From: JBBECF01 sp040881945 | GTDB taxonomy: Bacteria > Pseudomonadota > Alphaproteobacteria > Dongiales > Dongiaceae | Direction of reading: 5' to 3' | DNA: 16,841 nt | Assembly: GCA_040881945.1 (NCBI GenBank) | Contig: JBBECF010000153.1 | Coordinates: 1 to 16,841 of the forward strand | Shown here: one piece after another, positions 1 to 7,465 of the stretch | Layout: each line of letters starts with the position of its first letter | How positions within the stretch are numbered: position 1 is the first letter of the stretch | Position numbers and translations under genes: made by a program | Notes under the pieces: model-generated | The model's input: the letters and a program-made list of their open reading frames with translations, nothing else | Databases searched by the model: none | What the model was told of the DNA's origin: nothing

Positions 1-1855
1 GGGGGCGCGCCGCCGGGTCGGTCAGCAGCTCGCCGACCGCGGCGGCGAGCGTCGGCGCGTCGGCGACCGCGCGCGCCGCGCCGGCCGCCAGCAGCCGCGC
101 GTAGATCGGCGCGAAATTGAACGTCTGCGGGCCGCTCAGCACGGCGGTGCCGAGCCGCGCCGGCTCCAGCGGGTTGTGTCCGCCGTGGCCGACGAGCGAG
201 CCGCCGAGGAAGGCGACGCCGGCGATCCTGTAGAACAGCCCCAGCTCGCCGACGGTGTCGGCCAGATAGATCTCGGTCGCCGGGCCGATCGGCTCGCCGC
301 GCGAGCGGCGGGCGACGCTTAGGCCGCGGTCGACGAGCAGCCGATGGATCGCGCCGCCCCGCGCCGGATGGCGCGGCGCGATGACGGTGAGCAGGCCCGG
401 CCATGAAGCGGCGAGCCGGGCATGGGCCGCCGCGACGATTTCCTCCTCGCCCGGATGCGTGCTGGCGGCGAGCCATGAGGGACGCCCGGCGACGGCGCGG
501 CGCAGGTCAGCCAGCGCGGCCGGGTCGGCCGGCAGCGGCTCGGCGGCGAACTTCAAATTGCCGGCGCATGTCGCGGCGAAGGCCCCCAGCGCCGCCAGAC
601 GCTCGGTCTGCGCCGGGTCCTGGCCGAGCACGACGGCGAAGCCGCCGAGCAGCTCGGCCGCGAGGCCGGGCGCCCGCCGCCAGCGGCGAAACGACCGCTC
701 CGACAGACGCCCGTTGACCAGGGCCGTCGGCACGCCCCGGGCGCGCGTTTCGACGATCAGGTTCGGCCACAGCTCCGATTCGATCCAGATCGCCAAATCC
801 GGCCGCCAGTGGTCGAGGAAGCGCCGCACCCAGGCGGTGCAATCGAGCGGCAGGTACTGGTGCAGCGCCCCTTCCGGCAGCCGACCGGCGATGAACCGCG
901 CCGAGGCGAGCGTGCCGGTGGTGAGCAGCAGCGCCGCCTCGGGCCGCGCCTGCGCCAGCCGCCGCAGCAGCGCCAGCGCCGAGGCCGCCTCGCCGACGCT
1001 GGCCGCGTGCAGCCAGAGCAGCTTCCCCTCGGGCCGCGCCCGCGACGGCCGGCCGAGGCGTTCGCCGAGTCGCGCCGGGTCCTCCTTTCCACGGTGCGCC
1101 CGCGCGGCGAGATAGAGCCGCAGGGCCGGCGCCGCGAGGCCGCTCAGCCGGCGGTAGGCGCCGATCATGGACCCGGACCGGCGGCGGGCGGTCAGGCGAT
1201 CGGCGGCGGCGCTGACGGCGTCGAGCCGCGCCTCGAGTTCGACCCGCGCGGCTTCCAGATCGGCCGCGCCGCCGCCGGTCGGCGGCGCCAGCGGCTCGCC
1301 GAAGACGATAGCGCCGCGGCCGAAGGGTAAAGGCAGCAGGAAGCCGTCCCACGATCGCAAGGTCCGCCGCCGGCTGACCGAATAGGCGACCGGCAGGATC
1401 GGCGCGCCGCCATGGCGGGCGATCTCGATGACTCCCGGCGCGGCGCGGCAACGCGGGCCGCGCGGCCCGTCCGGCGTGACGCCGACGAGGGTCCCGGTGG
1501 CGAGCGCCGCCAGGCAGCGCCGCGCCGCGCCGGCGCCCCCGGACGACGACGACCCGGCGATCGACCCGATGCCGAAGCGGGCGAGGGTGCGCGCGATCAG
1601 CCGCCCGTCGCGGTGGCCGGAAACGAGCATCGACGCCGGCACCGCCCAGGCCCGCGCGCAGGGCATCAGCAACAGCCTGCCGTGCCAGAAGCAGACGAGA
1701 AACCCGCTTCCCGTTTCGATCAGCCGCTCGGCATGCTCGGTGCCGTGCCAGACCCAGCGGTTGGTGCGGAACACGAACCGGATATAGAGCGCCGCGGCGA
1801 AGGCCAGCGCCGCCTGGACGCCGCCGCTCGCCAGCAGCCGCTTGCCCGGCCTCAT
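1..1855 (-). CDS. waaA: DUF374 lysophospholipid acyltransferase-like domain fused to Kdo transferase WaaA/KdtA (3' end cut by window edge)
   Basis: One frame stays open from the ATG at 1855 to the left edge (618 codons); I checked every codon and found no stop. Residues 1 to about 215 are a DUF374 domain: FWHGRLLLM, TPDGPRGP and APILPVAY motifs. From M230 the protein reads as a complete WaaA: hydrophobic N-terminus, the ERLG motif with the conserved Glu near residue 265, LWLHAASVGE, the LAIWIESELWPN stretch, and FLGGSLVGHGGHNPLEPA. WaaA transfers Kdo from CMP-Kdo to lipid IVA at the inner membrane. DUF374 belongs to the LPLAT acyltransferase superfamily; its substrate is not established. The start overlaps the msbA stop as ATGA, implying translational coupling. 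Oddity: the two families are normally separate genes. The ATG at 1168 (M230) could restart translation but has no obvious Shine-Dalgarno sequence. The WaaA C-terminus lies outside the window. Confidence 0.85.
   Translation of the reverse strand, partial: MRPGKRLLASGGVQAALAFAAALYIRFVFRTNRWVWHGTEHAERLIETGSGFLVCFWHGRLLLMPCARAWAVPASMLVSGHRDGRLIARTLARFGIGSIAGSSSSGGAGAARRCLAALATGTLVGVTPDGPRGPRCRAAPGVIEIARHGGAPILPVAYSVSRRRTLRSWDGFLLPLPFGRGAIVFGEPLAPPTGGGAADLEAARVELEARLDAVSAAADRLTARRRSGSMIGAYRRLSGLAAPALRLYLAARAHRGKEDPARLGERLGRPSRARPEGKLLWLHAASVGEAASALALLRRLAQARPEAALLLTTGTLASARFIAGRLPEGALHQYLPLDCTAWVRRFLDHWRPDLAIWIESELWPNLIVETRARGVPTALVNGRLSERSFRRWRRAPGLAAELLGGFAVVLGQDPAQTERLAALGAFAATCAGNLKFAAEPLPADPAALADLRRAVAGRPSWLAASTHPGEEEIVAAAHARLAASWPGLLTVIAPRHPARGGAIHRLLVDRGLSVARRSRGEPIGPATEIYLADTVGELGLFYRIAGVAFLGGSLVGHGGHNPLEPARLGTAVLSGPQTFNFAPIYARLLAAGAARAVADAPTLAAAVGELLTDPAARP
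2..1168 (-). other. WaaA/KdtA portion of the fused frame, with internal ATG at 1168
   Basis: This marks the part that would be a normal stand-alone waaA if translation restarted at the ATG at 1168. The residues that follow (MIGAYRRLSGLAAPALRL) look like the usual membrane-anchored start of WaaA, so the boundary between the two ancestral genes is clear. The sequence just before this ATG (CGGTCCGGGTCC) has no purine-rich ribosome site, and the DUF374 frame reads straight into it. I therefore favour a single fused polypeptide, with internal initiation as the alternative. Confidence 0.6.
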
Positions 1856-3663
1856 ACCGCGCGGCGGGCCGGTCGCGGCGGCGCCGCCTCGGCCGCGTCC
1901 TCCGGCGCCAGTTGCTGGGCGTAGAGACGGGCATAGACGCCGTCGCGGGCGATCAGCTCGGCATGGCTGCCGGATTCGACGGCGCGGCCGCGCTCCATGA
2001 CGTAGATCCGGTCGGCGGCGACCACCGTGGACAGGCGGTGTGCGATCACCACCGTGGTCCGGCCGTGCTTGAGCCGCGCCACGGCGTTCTGCACCTGCCG
2101 TTCCGAGTCGCTGTCCAGCGCCGAAGTCGCCTCGTCGAGCAGCAGGATTGGCGCGTCCTTCAGCATCGCCCGGGCGATGACGATGCGCTGGCGCTGGCCG
2201 CCGGACAGCTTGACGCCGCGCGGGCCCACGGCGGTGTCGTAGCCGCCCGGCAGGCGCAGGATGAAATCGTGCGCAGCGGCGGCGGCGGCGGCGGCGGCGA
2301 CCTCCGCCTCGCTCGCGTCGGGCCGGCCATAGAGGATGTTGGCGCGCACCGTGTCGTCGAACAGCAGGGCGTCCTGGCTGACCAGCGCGATGGCGGCGCG
2401 CAAGGACGCCAGCGTCACCTCGCGCACGTCCTGGCCGTCGATGGCGACGCGGCCGGAGGTAACGTCGAAGAAGCGCGGGATCAGGTTGAGGACGGTCGAC
2501 TTGCCGGCGCCCGACGGCCCGACCAGCGCGACCGTCGCCCCGGCCGGCACCTCGATATCGAGGCCGTCGAGGGCGGGGCCGGCGCCCGGCCCATAGGCGA
2601 AGGCGACCCGTTCGAAGGCGATGGCGCCGCCGGCGACGCCGAGCGGCCGCGCGCCGGGCCGGTCGGCGATGCCGGCCTTGAGGTCGAGCAGGGCGAAGAC
2701 ACGCTCGGCCGCGGCCAGGCCTTCCTGAAGCTGGGCGTTCAAATTGACTAGCCGCTTCAGCGGCTCGTAGGCGAGCAGCAGCGCCGTGATGAACGAGAAA
2801 AACGCGCCCGGCGTCTTGGTCCCGACGATGACCTGGTGGCCGCCATAGAGCATGACGGCGACGATGGCGGCGCCGCCGAGCGTCTCCATCAGCGGATGGA
2901 TGGCGGCGCGCGTGCGCGCGGCCTTGGTCGCGAGGCGGAACAGGCGCTCGATCGCGGCGCCGGCGCGGCCGGTTTCGTAGGCCTCCATGCCGTAGGCCTT
3001 GACCTGGCGCGCCCCCTGGAAGATTTCGTCGAGCAGGCCGGAGAGCTCGCCGGCCTGCGCCTGCGAGCTGGCCGAGACCTTGCGCATGCGCCGGCCGATG
3101 CGCGCGCTCGGCACGACCGCGACGGGGAACACGACCAAGGCAATCGCCGCCAGCAGCCAGTCCTGATAGACCATGACCCCGGCCAGGAAAATTAGCGTCA
3201 GCGAATCCTTGCCCAGGCTGGTCAGCGTGCCCGAGACGGCGCCGCGCAGCAGGTTGGTGTCGTGCGTGAAGCGCGAGATCAGTTCGCCCGGCGCGCGATC
3301 GTGGAAGAAGGCGAGGTCGGCCCGCATCAGGTGCCGGAACAGGCTGGATTGCAGGTCGGCGACGATGCGCTGGCCGACGTGGTTCATGGTCACCGCCTGG
3401 CCGTAGGTGGCGACTCCCTTGACCAGGAAGATGACGAAGACGCTGAGCGCCGCCGTCGTCAACGCGCCGGCGTCGCGCTCGGCGAACACTTGGTCGAGCA
3501 CCGGCTCCATCTGGCGGGCGAGCGCCGCGGTCGCCGCCGCCGCCGCCGCCATGCAGGCGAGCGCGAACAGGATGCGGCCGGCCTGCGGGCGCACGTGGTC
3601 GCGGATCAGCCGGCCCGTCAGGGCATGGGTACGGCCGTCGGCGGCGAGGGCAGGGTCGGTCAA
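1852..3663 (-). CDS. msbA: MsbA-type lipid A / LPS-core flippase, ABC transporter (TMD-NBD half transporter)
   Basis: A half-size ABC exporter that flips lipid A-core across the inner membrane as a homodimer. The first ~310 residues hold the transmembrane domain. The nucleotide-binding domain shows Walker A GPSGAGKST (about 382-390), Q-loop SQDALLFDD, signature LSGGQRQR (about 486), Walker B ILLLDEATSALD (about 506) and H-loop IAHRLST. With the TTG start at 3663 it is 603 aa, close to the family norm. An in-frame GTG at 3750 would add 29 residues that do not look conserved and begin beside the inverted repeat, so I prefer 3663, but no strong ribosome site settles it. A nine-alanine run lies between the Q-loop and signature. 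The TGA overlaps the next ATG (ATGA at 1855-1852). The DUF374/waaA neighbour supports a lipid A role over drug export. Confidence 0.9.
   Translation of the reverse strand: MTDPALAADGRTHALTGRLIRDHVRPQAGRILFALACMAAAAAATAALARQMEPVLDQVFAERDAGALTTAALSVFVIFLVKGVATYGQAVTMNHVGQRIVADLQSSLFRHLMRADLAFFHDRAPGELISRFTHDTNLLRGAVSGTLTSLGKDSLTLIFLAGVMVYQDWLLAAIALVVFPVAVVPSARIGRRMRKVSASSQAQAGELSGLLDEIFQGARQVKAYGMEAYETGRAGAAIERLFRLATKAARTRAAIHPLMETLGGAAIVAVMLYGGHQVIVGTKTPGAFFSFITALLLAYEPLKRLVNLNAQLQEGLAAAERVFALLDLKAGIADRPGARPLGVAGGAIAFERVAFAYGPGAGPALDGLDIEVPAGATVALVGPSGAGKSTVLNLIPRFFDVTSGRVAIDGQDVREVTLASLRAAIALVSQDALLFDDTVRANILYGRPDASEAEVAAAAAAAAAHDFILRLPGGYDTAVGPRGVKLSGGQRQRIVIARAMLKDAPILLLDEATSALDSDSERQVQNAVARLKHGRTTVVIAHRLSTVVAADRIYVMERGRAVESGSHAELIARDGVYARLYAQQLAPEDAAEAAPPRPARRAV
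2276..2299. repeat. GCG trinucleotide run inside msbA encoding poly-alanine
   Basis: Eight consecutive GCG/GGC units on the plus strand encode, with flanking codons, nine alanines in MsbA (after the EAEV residues and before HDF). Pure triplet runs can slip in replication, and length changes here would stay in frame. The position corresponds to the helical segment between the Q-loop and the ABC signature, where homologues have a mixed, Ala-rich helix. Confidence 0.8.
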
Positions 3664-3758
3664 GGCGGGCGTCCCGGAAGCTCGCCGGCGACCATAGCAC
3701 AGGCCCCGCGGCGCCGGCCAATCTAAGCAAATTGCTGGAGGTCGAGGCACGCGAATCT

Positions 3759-3889
3759 TCCCTCTCCCCTTGTGGGAGAGGGACCGAGGGTGGGGGGGTG
3801 CCGCCGCCAGGCGGCCCTACCAAAGAATCGCTTGCGCGCGGACGCTAAGCCACCCCTCATCCAAACCCTCTCCCACAAGGGGAGAGGGA
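3759..3889. repeat. Nested inverted repeat (REP/BIME-like or MITE-like element)
   Basis: A 24-bp arm at 3759-3782 is repeated exactly in inverted orientation at 3866-3889. Each arm is itself a hairpin: CCCTCTCCC and GGGAGAGGG around a 5-nt CTTGT loop. The similarity extends imperfectly on both sides (GCGAAT before the left arm against ATTCGTGC after the right; GAGGGTGGGG against CCACCCCTC inside). The element fills most of the spacer between the tldE stop (3919) and the msbA start. Similar GC-rich paired palindromes are common intergenic repeats in alphaproteobacteria. In RNA it would fold into a long cruciform-like structure and could end or attenuate transcription coming from tldE. Confidence 0.8.
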
Positions 3890-3918
3890 TATTCGTGCGC
3901 CTGCATCCGCAACTTTGC

Positions 3919-5292
3919 CTACGTGCCGGCCACCGTCAGGCCGTCGACCCGCACCGTCGGCGCGTCGGTGCCGTGGCGGAAGACGAGGTCGTTGGCCGGC
4001 GTCATCTCGAGGAACATGTCCTTGAGGTTGCCGGCGACCGTCACCTCGCTGACCGGGTAGGCGATTTCGCCGTTCTCGATCCAGAAGCCGGCGGCGCCGC
4101 GGCTGTAGTCGCCGGTCACGTTGTTGACGCCGAAGCCGATCAGCTCGGTGATGTAGAAGCCGCTCGGGATCTCCGCGATGAGCGCCTCGGGCGACTGCGG
4201 GCCGGGCGCCAGGTAGAAATTCGTGGTGGCCGGGGCCGGCGGCGACGACGTGCCGCGCGCCGCGTGGCCGGTGGTGGCGAGGCCGAGCTGACGGGCCGAG
4301 CGCAGATCGAGGAGCCAGGTCGTCAGAACGCCGTTCTCGACGACGTTGCGCGCGCCGCCGGCCACGCCTTCGCCGTCGAACGGCCGCGAGCGCAGGCCGC
4401 GCCGGCGAAGCGGGTCGTCGATCGCGTTCAGCGCCGCCGGCAGGATGCGCTCGCCCAGCCTGTCCTTGAGGAAGCTGGTGCCGCGCGTGATGGCGCCGCC
4501 GTTGATGGCGGCGGCGAGATGGCGCAGCAGGCTGTTGGCGACGCGCGGGTCATAGACGACGGGGACCTTGGCGGTGGCCGCCTTGCGCGCCCCCAGGCGG
4601 CGGACCGCGCGTTGGCCGGCGCGCTTGCCCACCGCCGCCGGGTCCTCGAGGTCGGCGCCGTAGACCGCCGAGCCGAATTCGTAGTCGCGCTCCATGCCCT
4701 GGCCCGCGCCGGCGATCACCGACACGCCGAAGCTGTGGCGCGACACCCGGTAGCCGCCGGCGAAGCCGTTCGACGCGGCGAGCGCGACCGTGGACCGGCT
4801 CCACCCGGCCTCGGCGCCTTCCGAATTGCTGACCCCGGCGACCGCGCGGGCCGCGTCCTCGGCGGCGCGGGCGCGTTCGACCAGCGTCTCCGACGCCGGC
4901 TCGAGCGGATCGCAAAGGTCGATGTCGGGCGGCGTGCGGGCGAACTCGCCGGGCTCGGCCAGGCCGCAGAACGGGTCCTCGGGCACGGCGCGCGCCATGG
5001 CCACGGCGCGCGTTACCAGCTCGTCCAGCGCCGGGCCGCGCGTGTCGGTCGAGGACACGATCGCCTGGCGCTTGCCGATGAACACGCGCAGGCCCAGATC
5101 GACGCTCTCCGCCCGCTCCAGGCGCTCCGGCTCGCCCAGGCGCTGGGCATAGGACAGCGACGTCGATTCGACCATCACCGCGTCGGCGGCGCCGGCGCCG
5201 GCCCGGCCGGCCCGCGCGATCAGATCGGCGAGCAGGCCCGACGCATCGGCGGCGGCGGGCGCTTTCGCGGCGGCGCTGGCGCGTCTCGGCAT
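3919..5292 (-). CDS. pmbA: TldE/PmbA, non-catalytic partner of metalloprotease TldD
   Basis: 457 aa from the ATG at 5292, which has GGGGA about 8 nt upstream; longer in-frame extensions to 5439 lack family similarity. Family hallmarks seen: the N-terminal SLSYAQRLGEPERLERAE region, LGLRVFIGKRQA, the SNGFAGGYR strand, TSFLKDRLGERI, and the C-terminal block GVNNVTGDYSRGAAGFWIENGE followed by VSEVTVAGNLKDM. No HExxxH zinc motif is present, so this is the TldE (PmbA) subunit and not TldD. TldD/TldE form a heterodimeric zinc protease known for trimming antibiotic peptides such as microcin B17 and degrading CcdA; the ordinary substrates in alphaproteobacteria are not known. It lies 31 bp after the GNAT gene and likely shares the ubiD transcript. 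The end of tldD itself is visible at the right edge of the window. Confidence 0.9.
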   Translation of the reverse strand: MPRRASAAAKAPAAADASGLLADLIARAGRAGAGAADAVMVESTSLSYAQRLGEPERLERAESVDLGLRVFIGKRQAIVSSTDTRGPALDELVTRAVAMARAVPEDPFCGLAEPGEFARTPPDIDLCDPLEPASETLVERARAAEDAARAVAGVSNSEGAEAGWSRSTVALAASNGFAGGYRVSRHSFGVSVIAGAGQGMERDYEFGSAVYGADLEDPAAVGKRAGQRAVRRLGARKAATAKVPVVYDPRVANSLLRHLAAAINGGAITRGTSFLKDRLGERILPAALNAIDDPLRRRGLRSRPFDGEGVAGGARNVVENGVLTTWLLDLRSARQLGLATTGHAARGTSSPPAPATTNFYLAPGPQSPEALIAEIPSGFYITELIGFGVNNVTGDYSRGAAGFWIENGEIAYPVSEVTVAGNLKDMFLEMTPANDLVFRHGTDAPTVRVDGLTVAGT

Positions 5293-5323
5293 GTCTGGTC
5301 CCCAGGCTAGCGGCGGTTGCCGC

Positions 5324-5833
5324 TTAGGTGGCCCGCGCGAGCGCATAACGCAAGAGCGGCAGCAGCCGGCCGGGCTCCAGGTCCGACGGCCGCGCGCCGA
5401 CCGGCCGCGCCCCCATGCGCCGGTAGAAGCCCTCGGCATTGGGGTCGCTGACCACGATCAGGTTCTCATGCCCCAGCGCCGCGGCGGCGGCGACCGCGTG
5501 CTCCCACAGCGCCCGCCCGACGCCGCCGCCGATGGCCTCGGGCGCGACGAACAGATAATCGAGGCCGATCCCGTCCGCCTCCGGCTCGAAGCCGTAGAAG
5601 CCGACGACCGCGCCCTCGATCTCGGCGACGTAATGCGGCCGCGTCAGGATCGCCTCGACCTTCACCGTCATGGCCGCCCGGCAACGCGCCAGGAACGCGG
5701 CGTCGTAGCCCCAGACGGCCTTGGAGCGCAACGCGAGGTCGGTCAGCAGGGCGGCTTCCTCGGCGCGCGCCGGTCGGATGACGATGCGCCGCTTCGGGAT
5801 CGACGCGACCCGCCGCTGGGTTTGTCCTCGCAT
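5324..5833 (-). CDS. GNAT family N-acetyltransferase
   Basis: 169 aa. The fold is recognised from the N-terminal IRPARAEEAALLTDLALRSKAVWGY region, the beta strands HYVAEIEGAVVGFYGFEP and GLDYLFVAPEAIGGGVGRAL (motif A, acetyl-CoA pyrophosphate loop), then ALGHENLIVVSDPNAEGFYRRMGA, the typical motif B with its Tyr. The substrate cannot be read from the sequence; such small stand-alone GNATs acetylate amines or peptides. The ATG at 5833 lies 2 bp after the ubiD stop, with a ribosome site (GGAAGTAGGG) inside the ubiD end, so it is co-transcribed and probably coupled with ubiD. tldE follows after 31 bp. Confidence 0.88.
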   Translation of the reverse strand: MRGQTQRRVASIPKRRIVIRPARAEEAALLTDLALRSKAVWGYDAAFLARCRAAMTVKVEAILTRPHYVAEIEGAVVGFYGFEPEADGIGLDYLFVAPEAIGGGVGRALWEHAVAAAAALGHENLIVVSDPNAEGFYRRMGARPVGARPSDLEPGRLLPLLRYALARAT

Positions 5834-5835
5834 CC

Positions 5836-7344
5836 CTACTTCCAGATCGGCTTCCCGCTCCCCGGCAGGCCCAGACTCGGCCACATCTCGTTGACCCTGT
5901 CGATCACCGCCTGGTCCATCCGTATCTTGCGGCCCCATTCCCGGTGCGTCTCCGGCGGCAGCTTGGTGGTGGCGTCGAGGCCGATCTTCGAGCCCAACCC
6001 CGACTCGGGGCTGGCGAAGTCGAGGTAGTCGATCGGCGTGTTCTCGACCAACGTGATGTCGCGCGCCGGGTCCATGCGCGTGGCCACCGCCCACATCACG
6101 TCCTTCCAGTCGCGCGCGTCGATGTCGTCGTCCACGACGATCACCCATTTCGTGTACATGAACTGGCGTAGGAACGACCACACGCCCATCATCACCCGCT
6201 TGGCGTGGCCGGGATAGGCCTTGCGCATCGACACCACGGCGATGCGGTAGGAGCAGCCCTCCGGCGGCAGCCAGAAATCGACGATCTCCGGGAACTGTTG
6301 GGCGAGCAGCGGGATGAACACCTCGTTCAGCGCCTGGCCGAGCACCGAGGGCTCGTCCGGCGGCCGCCCGGTGAAGGTCGAGAGATAGATCGGCTTACGG
6401 CGCATGGTCAGGGCGCTCAGCGTGAACACCGGGAACGGTTCGACCGAATTGTAATAACCGGTGTGGTCGCCATAGGGCCCCTCGTCCACGGTATCGCTCA
6501 GCGAGACATGGCCCTCGAGCACGATCTCGGCCTGGGCCGGGACGCGAAGCGGCACGGTCTTGCAGTCGACCAGCTCGACCCTGGCGCCGCGCAACAGGCC
6601 GGCGAACTGGTATTCCGACAGCGTGTCCGGCACGGGCGTGACGGCGGCGAGGATCGTGCCCGGATCGGCGCCGATGACGGCGGCGGCCGGCAGCGGCTCC
6701 AGCTTTTCGGCCTTCCAGCGGGCATGGTGCTGGGCGCCGCCGCGGTGCTTCAGCCAGCGCATCAGCGTCGTGTTCCGCCCGGTCACCTGCATGCGGTAGA
6801 TGCCGAGGTTGTAGTCGTCCTCCTTGCGCCTGCCCGGCCCCTTGGTCACGACCAGCGGCCAAGTGATGAGCGGCGCCGGCTCGCCCGGCCAGCAGGTCTG
6901 CACCGGCAGGCGGCCGAGATCGATGTCGGCGCCGGTCAGCACGACCTCCTGGCAGGGCGCGGCGGAAACGGCCTTCGGCTTCATCGCCATGACGGTCTTG
7001 AGGAGCGGCAGCATCTCGAACGCCTCGCGCCAGCCGCCGGGCGGTTCCGGCTGCTTGAGGAAGGCGAGCGTGCGGCCGACCTCGCGGAGCTGGTCGGGGC
7101 GCCGGTCCATGCCGAGCGCGACGCGCTCCACGGTGCCGAACAGATTGACCAGCACCGGCATGTCGTAGCGGTGGCCGTCCGGTCCGATGACGTTCTCGAA
7201 CAGGACCGCCGGCCCGCCCTCGGCCAGAAGCCGCGTCTGGATCTCGGTCATCTCGAGGACCGGGCTGACCGGCGCGGCGACACGCACCAGCAGGCGGTCG
7301 CGTTCCAGCCGGTCGATGAAGTCGCGGAGGCTGGCGTAGGGCAT
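5836..7344 (-). CDS. ubiD: UbiD, 4-hydroxy-3-polyprenylbenzoate decarboxylase
   Basis: 502 aa, the usual length. UbiD uses prenylated FMN (made by a UbiX partner, not in this window) to decarboxylate 4-hydroxy-3-polyprenylbenzoate in ubiquinone synthesis. Recognised by YASLRDFIDRLE at the N-terminus, LPVQTCWPGEPAPLITW (about 146-162), NLGIYRMQ (about 179-186), SLSDTVDEGPYGDHTGYYN (about 281-299, carrying the active-site acidic residues), EVFIPLLAQQFPEIVDFWLP and PPEGCSYRIAVV. The ATG at 7344 precedes the family-typical MPYASLRDF; upstream codons are unrelated. It heads a minus-strand group with the GNAT gene and tldE. ubiA, the preceding pathway step, lies at 10688-11644. Confidence 0.95.
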   Translation of the reverse strand: MPYASLRDFIDRLERDRLLVRVAAPVSPVLEMTEIQTRLLAEGGPAVLFENVIGPDGHRYDMPVLVNLFGTVERVALGMDRRPDQLREVGRTLAFLKQPEPPGGWREAFEMLPLLKTVMAMKPKAVSAAPCQEVVLTGADIDLGRLPVQTCWPGEPAPLITWPLVVTKGPGRRKEDDYNLGIYRMQVTGRNTTLMRWLKHRGGAQHHARWKAEKLEPLPAAAVIGADPGTILAAVTPVPDTLSEYQFAGLLRGARVELVDCKTVPLRVPAQAEIVLEGHVSLSDTVDEGPYGDHTGYYNSVEPFPVFTLSALTMRRKPIYLSTFTGRPPDEPSVLGQALNEVFIPLLAQQFPEIVDFWLPPEGCSYRIAVVSMRKAYPGHAKRVMMGVWSFLRQFMYTKWVIVVDDDIDARDWKDVMWAVATRMDPARDITLVENTPIDYLDFASPESGLGSKIGLDATTKLPPETHREWGRKIRMDQAVIDRVNEMWPSLGLPGSGKPIWK

Positions 7345-7406
7345 GGCGGCAACAGATGACGACGGGACGGCCGCTCGCGGCAAGCCCAAACTGAAGCGGA
7401 AGCGGT

Positions 7407-7434
7407 TTGACATCCGTCGCCGGCCCCGGAGAAT
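7407..7434 (+). promoter_or_regulatory. Sigma70-like promoter candidate for the gene at 7466
   Basis: A perfect -35 hexamer TTGACA (7407-7412), a 16-bp spacer and GAGAAT (7429-7434, 4 of 6 matches to TATAAT) lie in the divergent gap between ubiD and the plus-strand gene. Transcription would start near 7441, about 25 nt before the ATG at 7466, which supports that start over longer in-frame options. Confidence 0.4.
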
Positions 7435-7465
7435 GCGCCGGTTCGACTGCGTTCGAGCCCCCGCC

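Noticed and set aside
507..1934. Minus-strand frame of 475 codons over the DUF374-waaA region
   Set aside because: The adjacent frame carries all DUF374 and WaaA motifs; this one is a shadow rich in Arg, Ala and Gly.
2276..2299. Short triplet run considered as a CRISPR-like or regulatory repeat
   Set aside because: It has no spacers and lies inside the msbA frame, where it encodes alanines.
3772..5310. Long plus-strand open frame opposite tldE (over 500 codons)
   Set aside because: It is the antisense shadow of tldE in GC-rich DNA: its translation is Arg/Ala/Gly-rich with no domain, while the minus strand has full TldE motifs.
6205..7359. Plus-strand frame of 384 codons opposite ubiD
   Set aside because: ubiD on the minus strand is unmistakable; the opposite frame has no recognisable domain.
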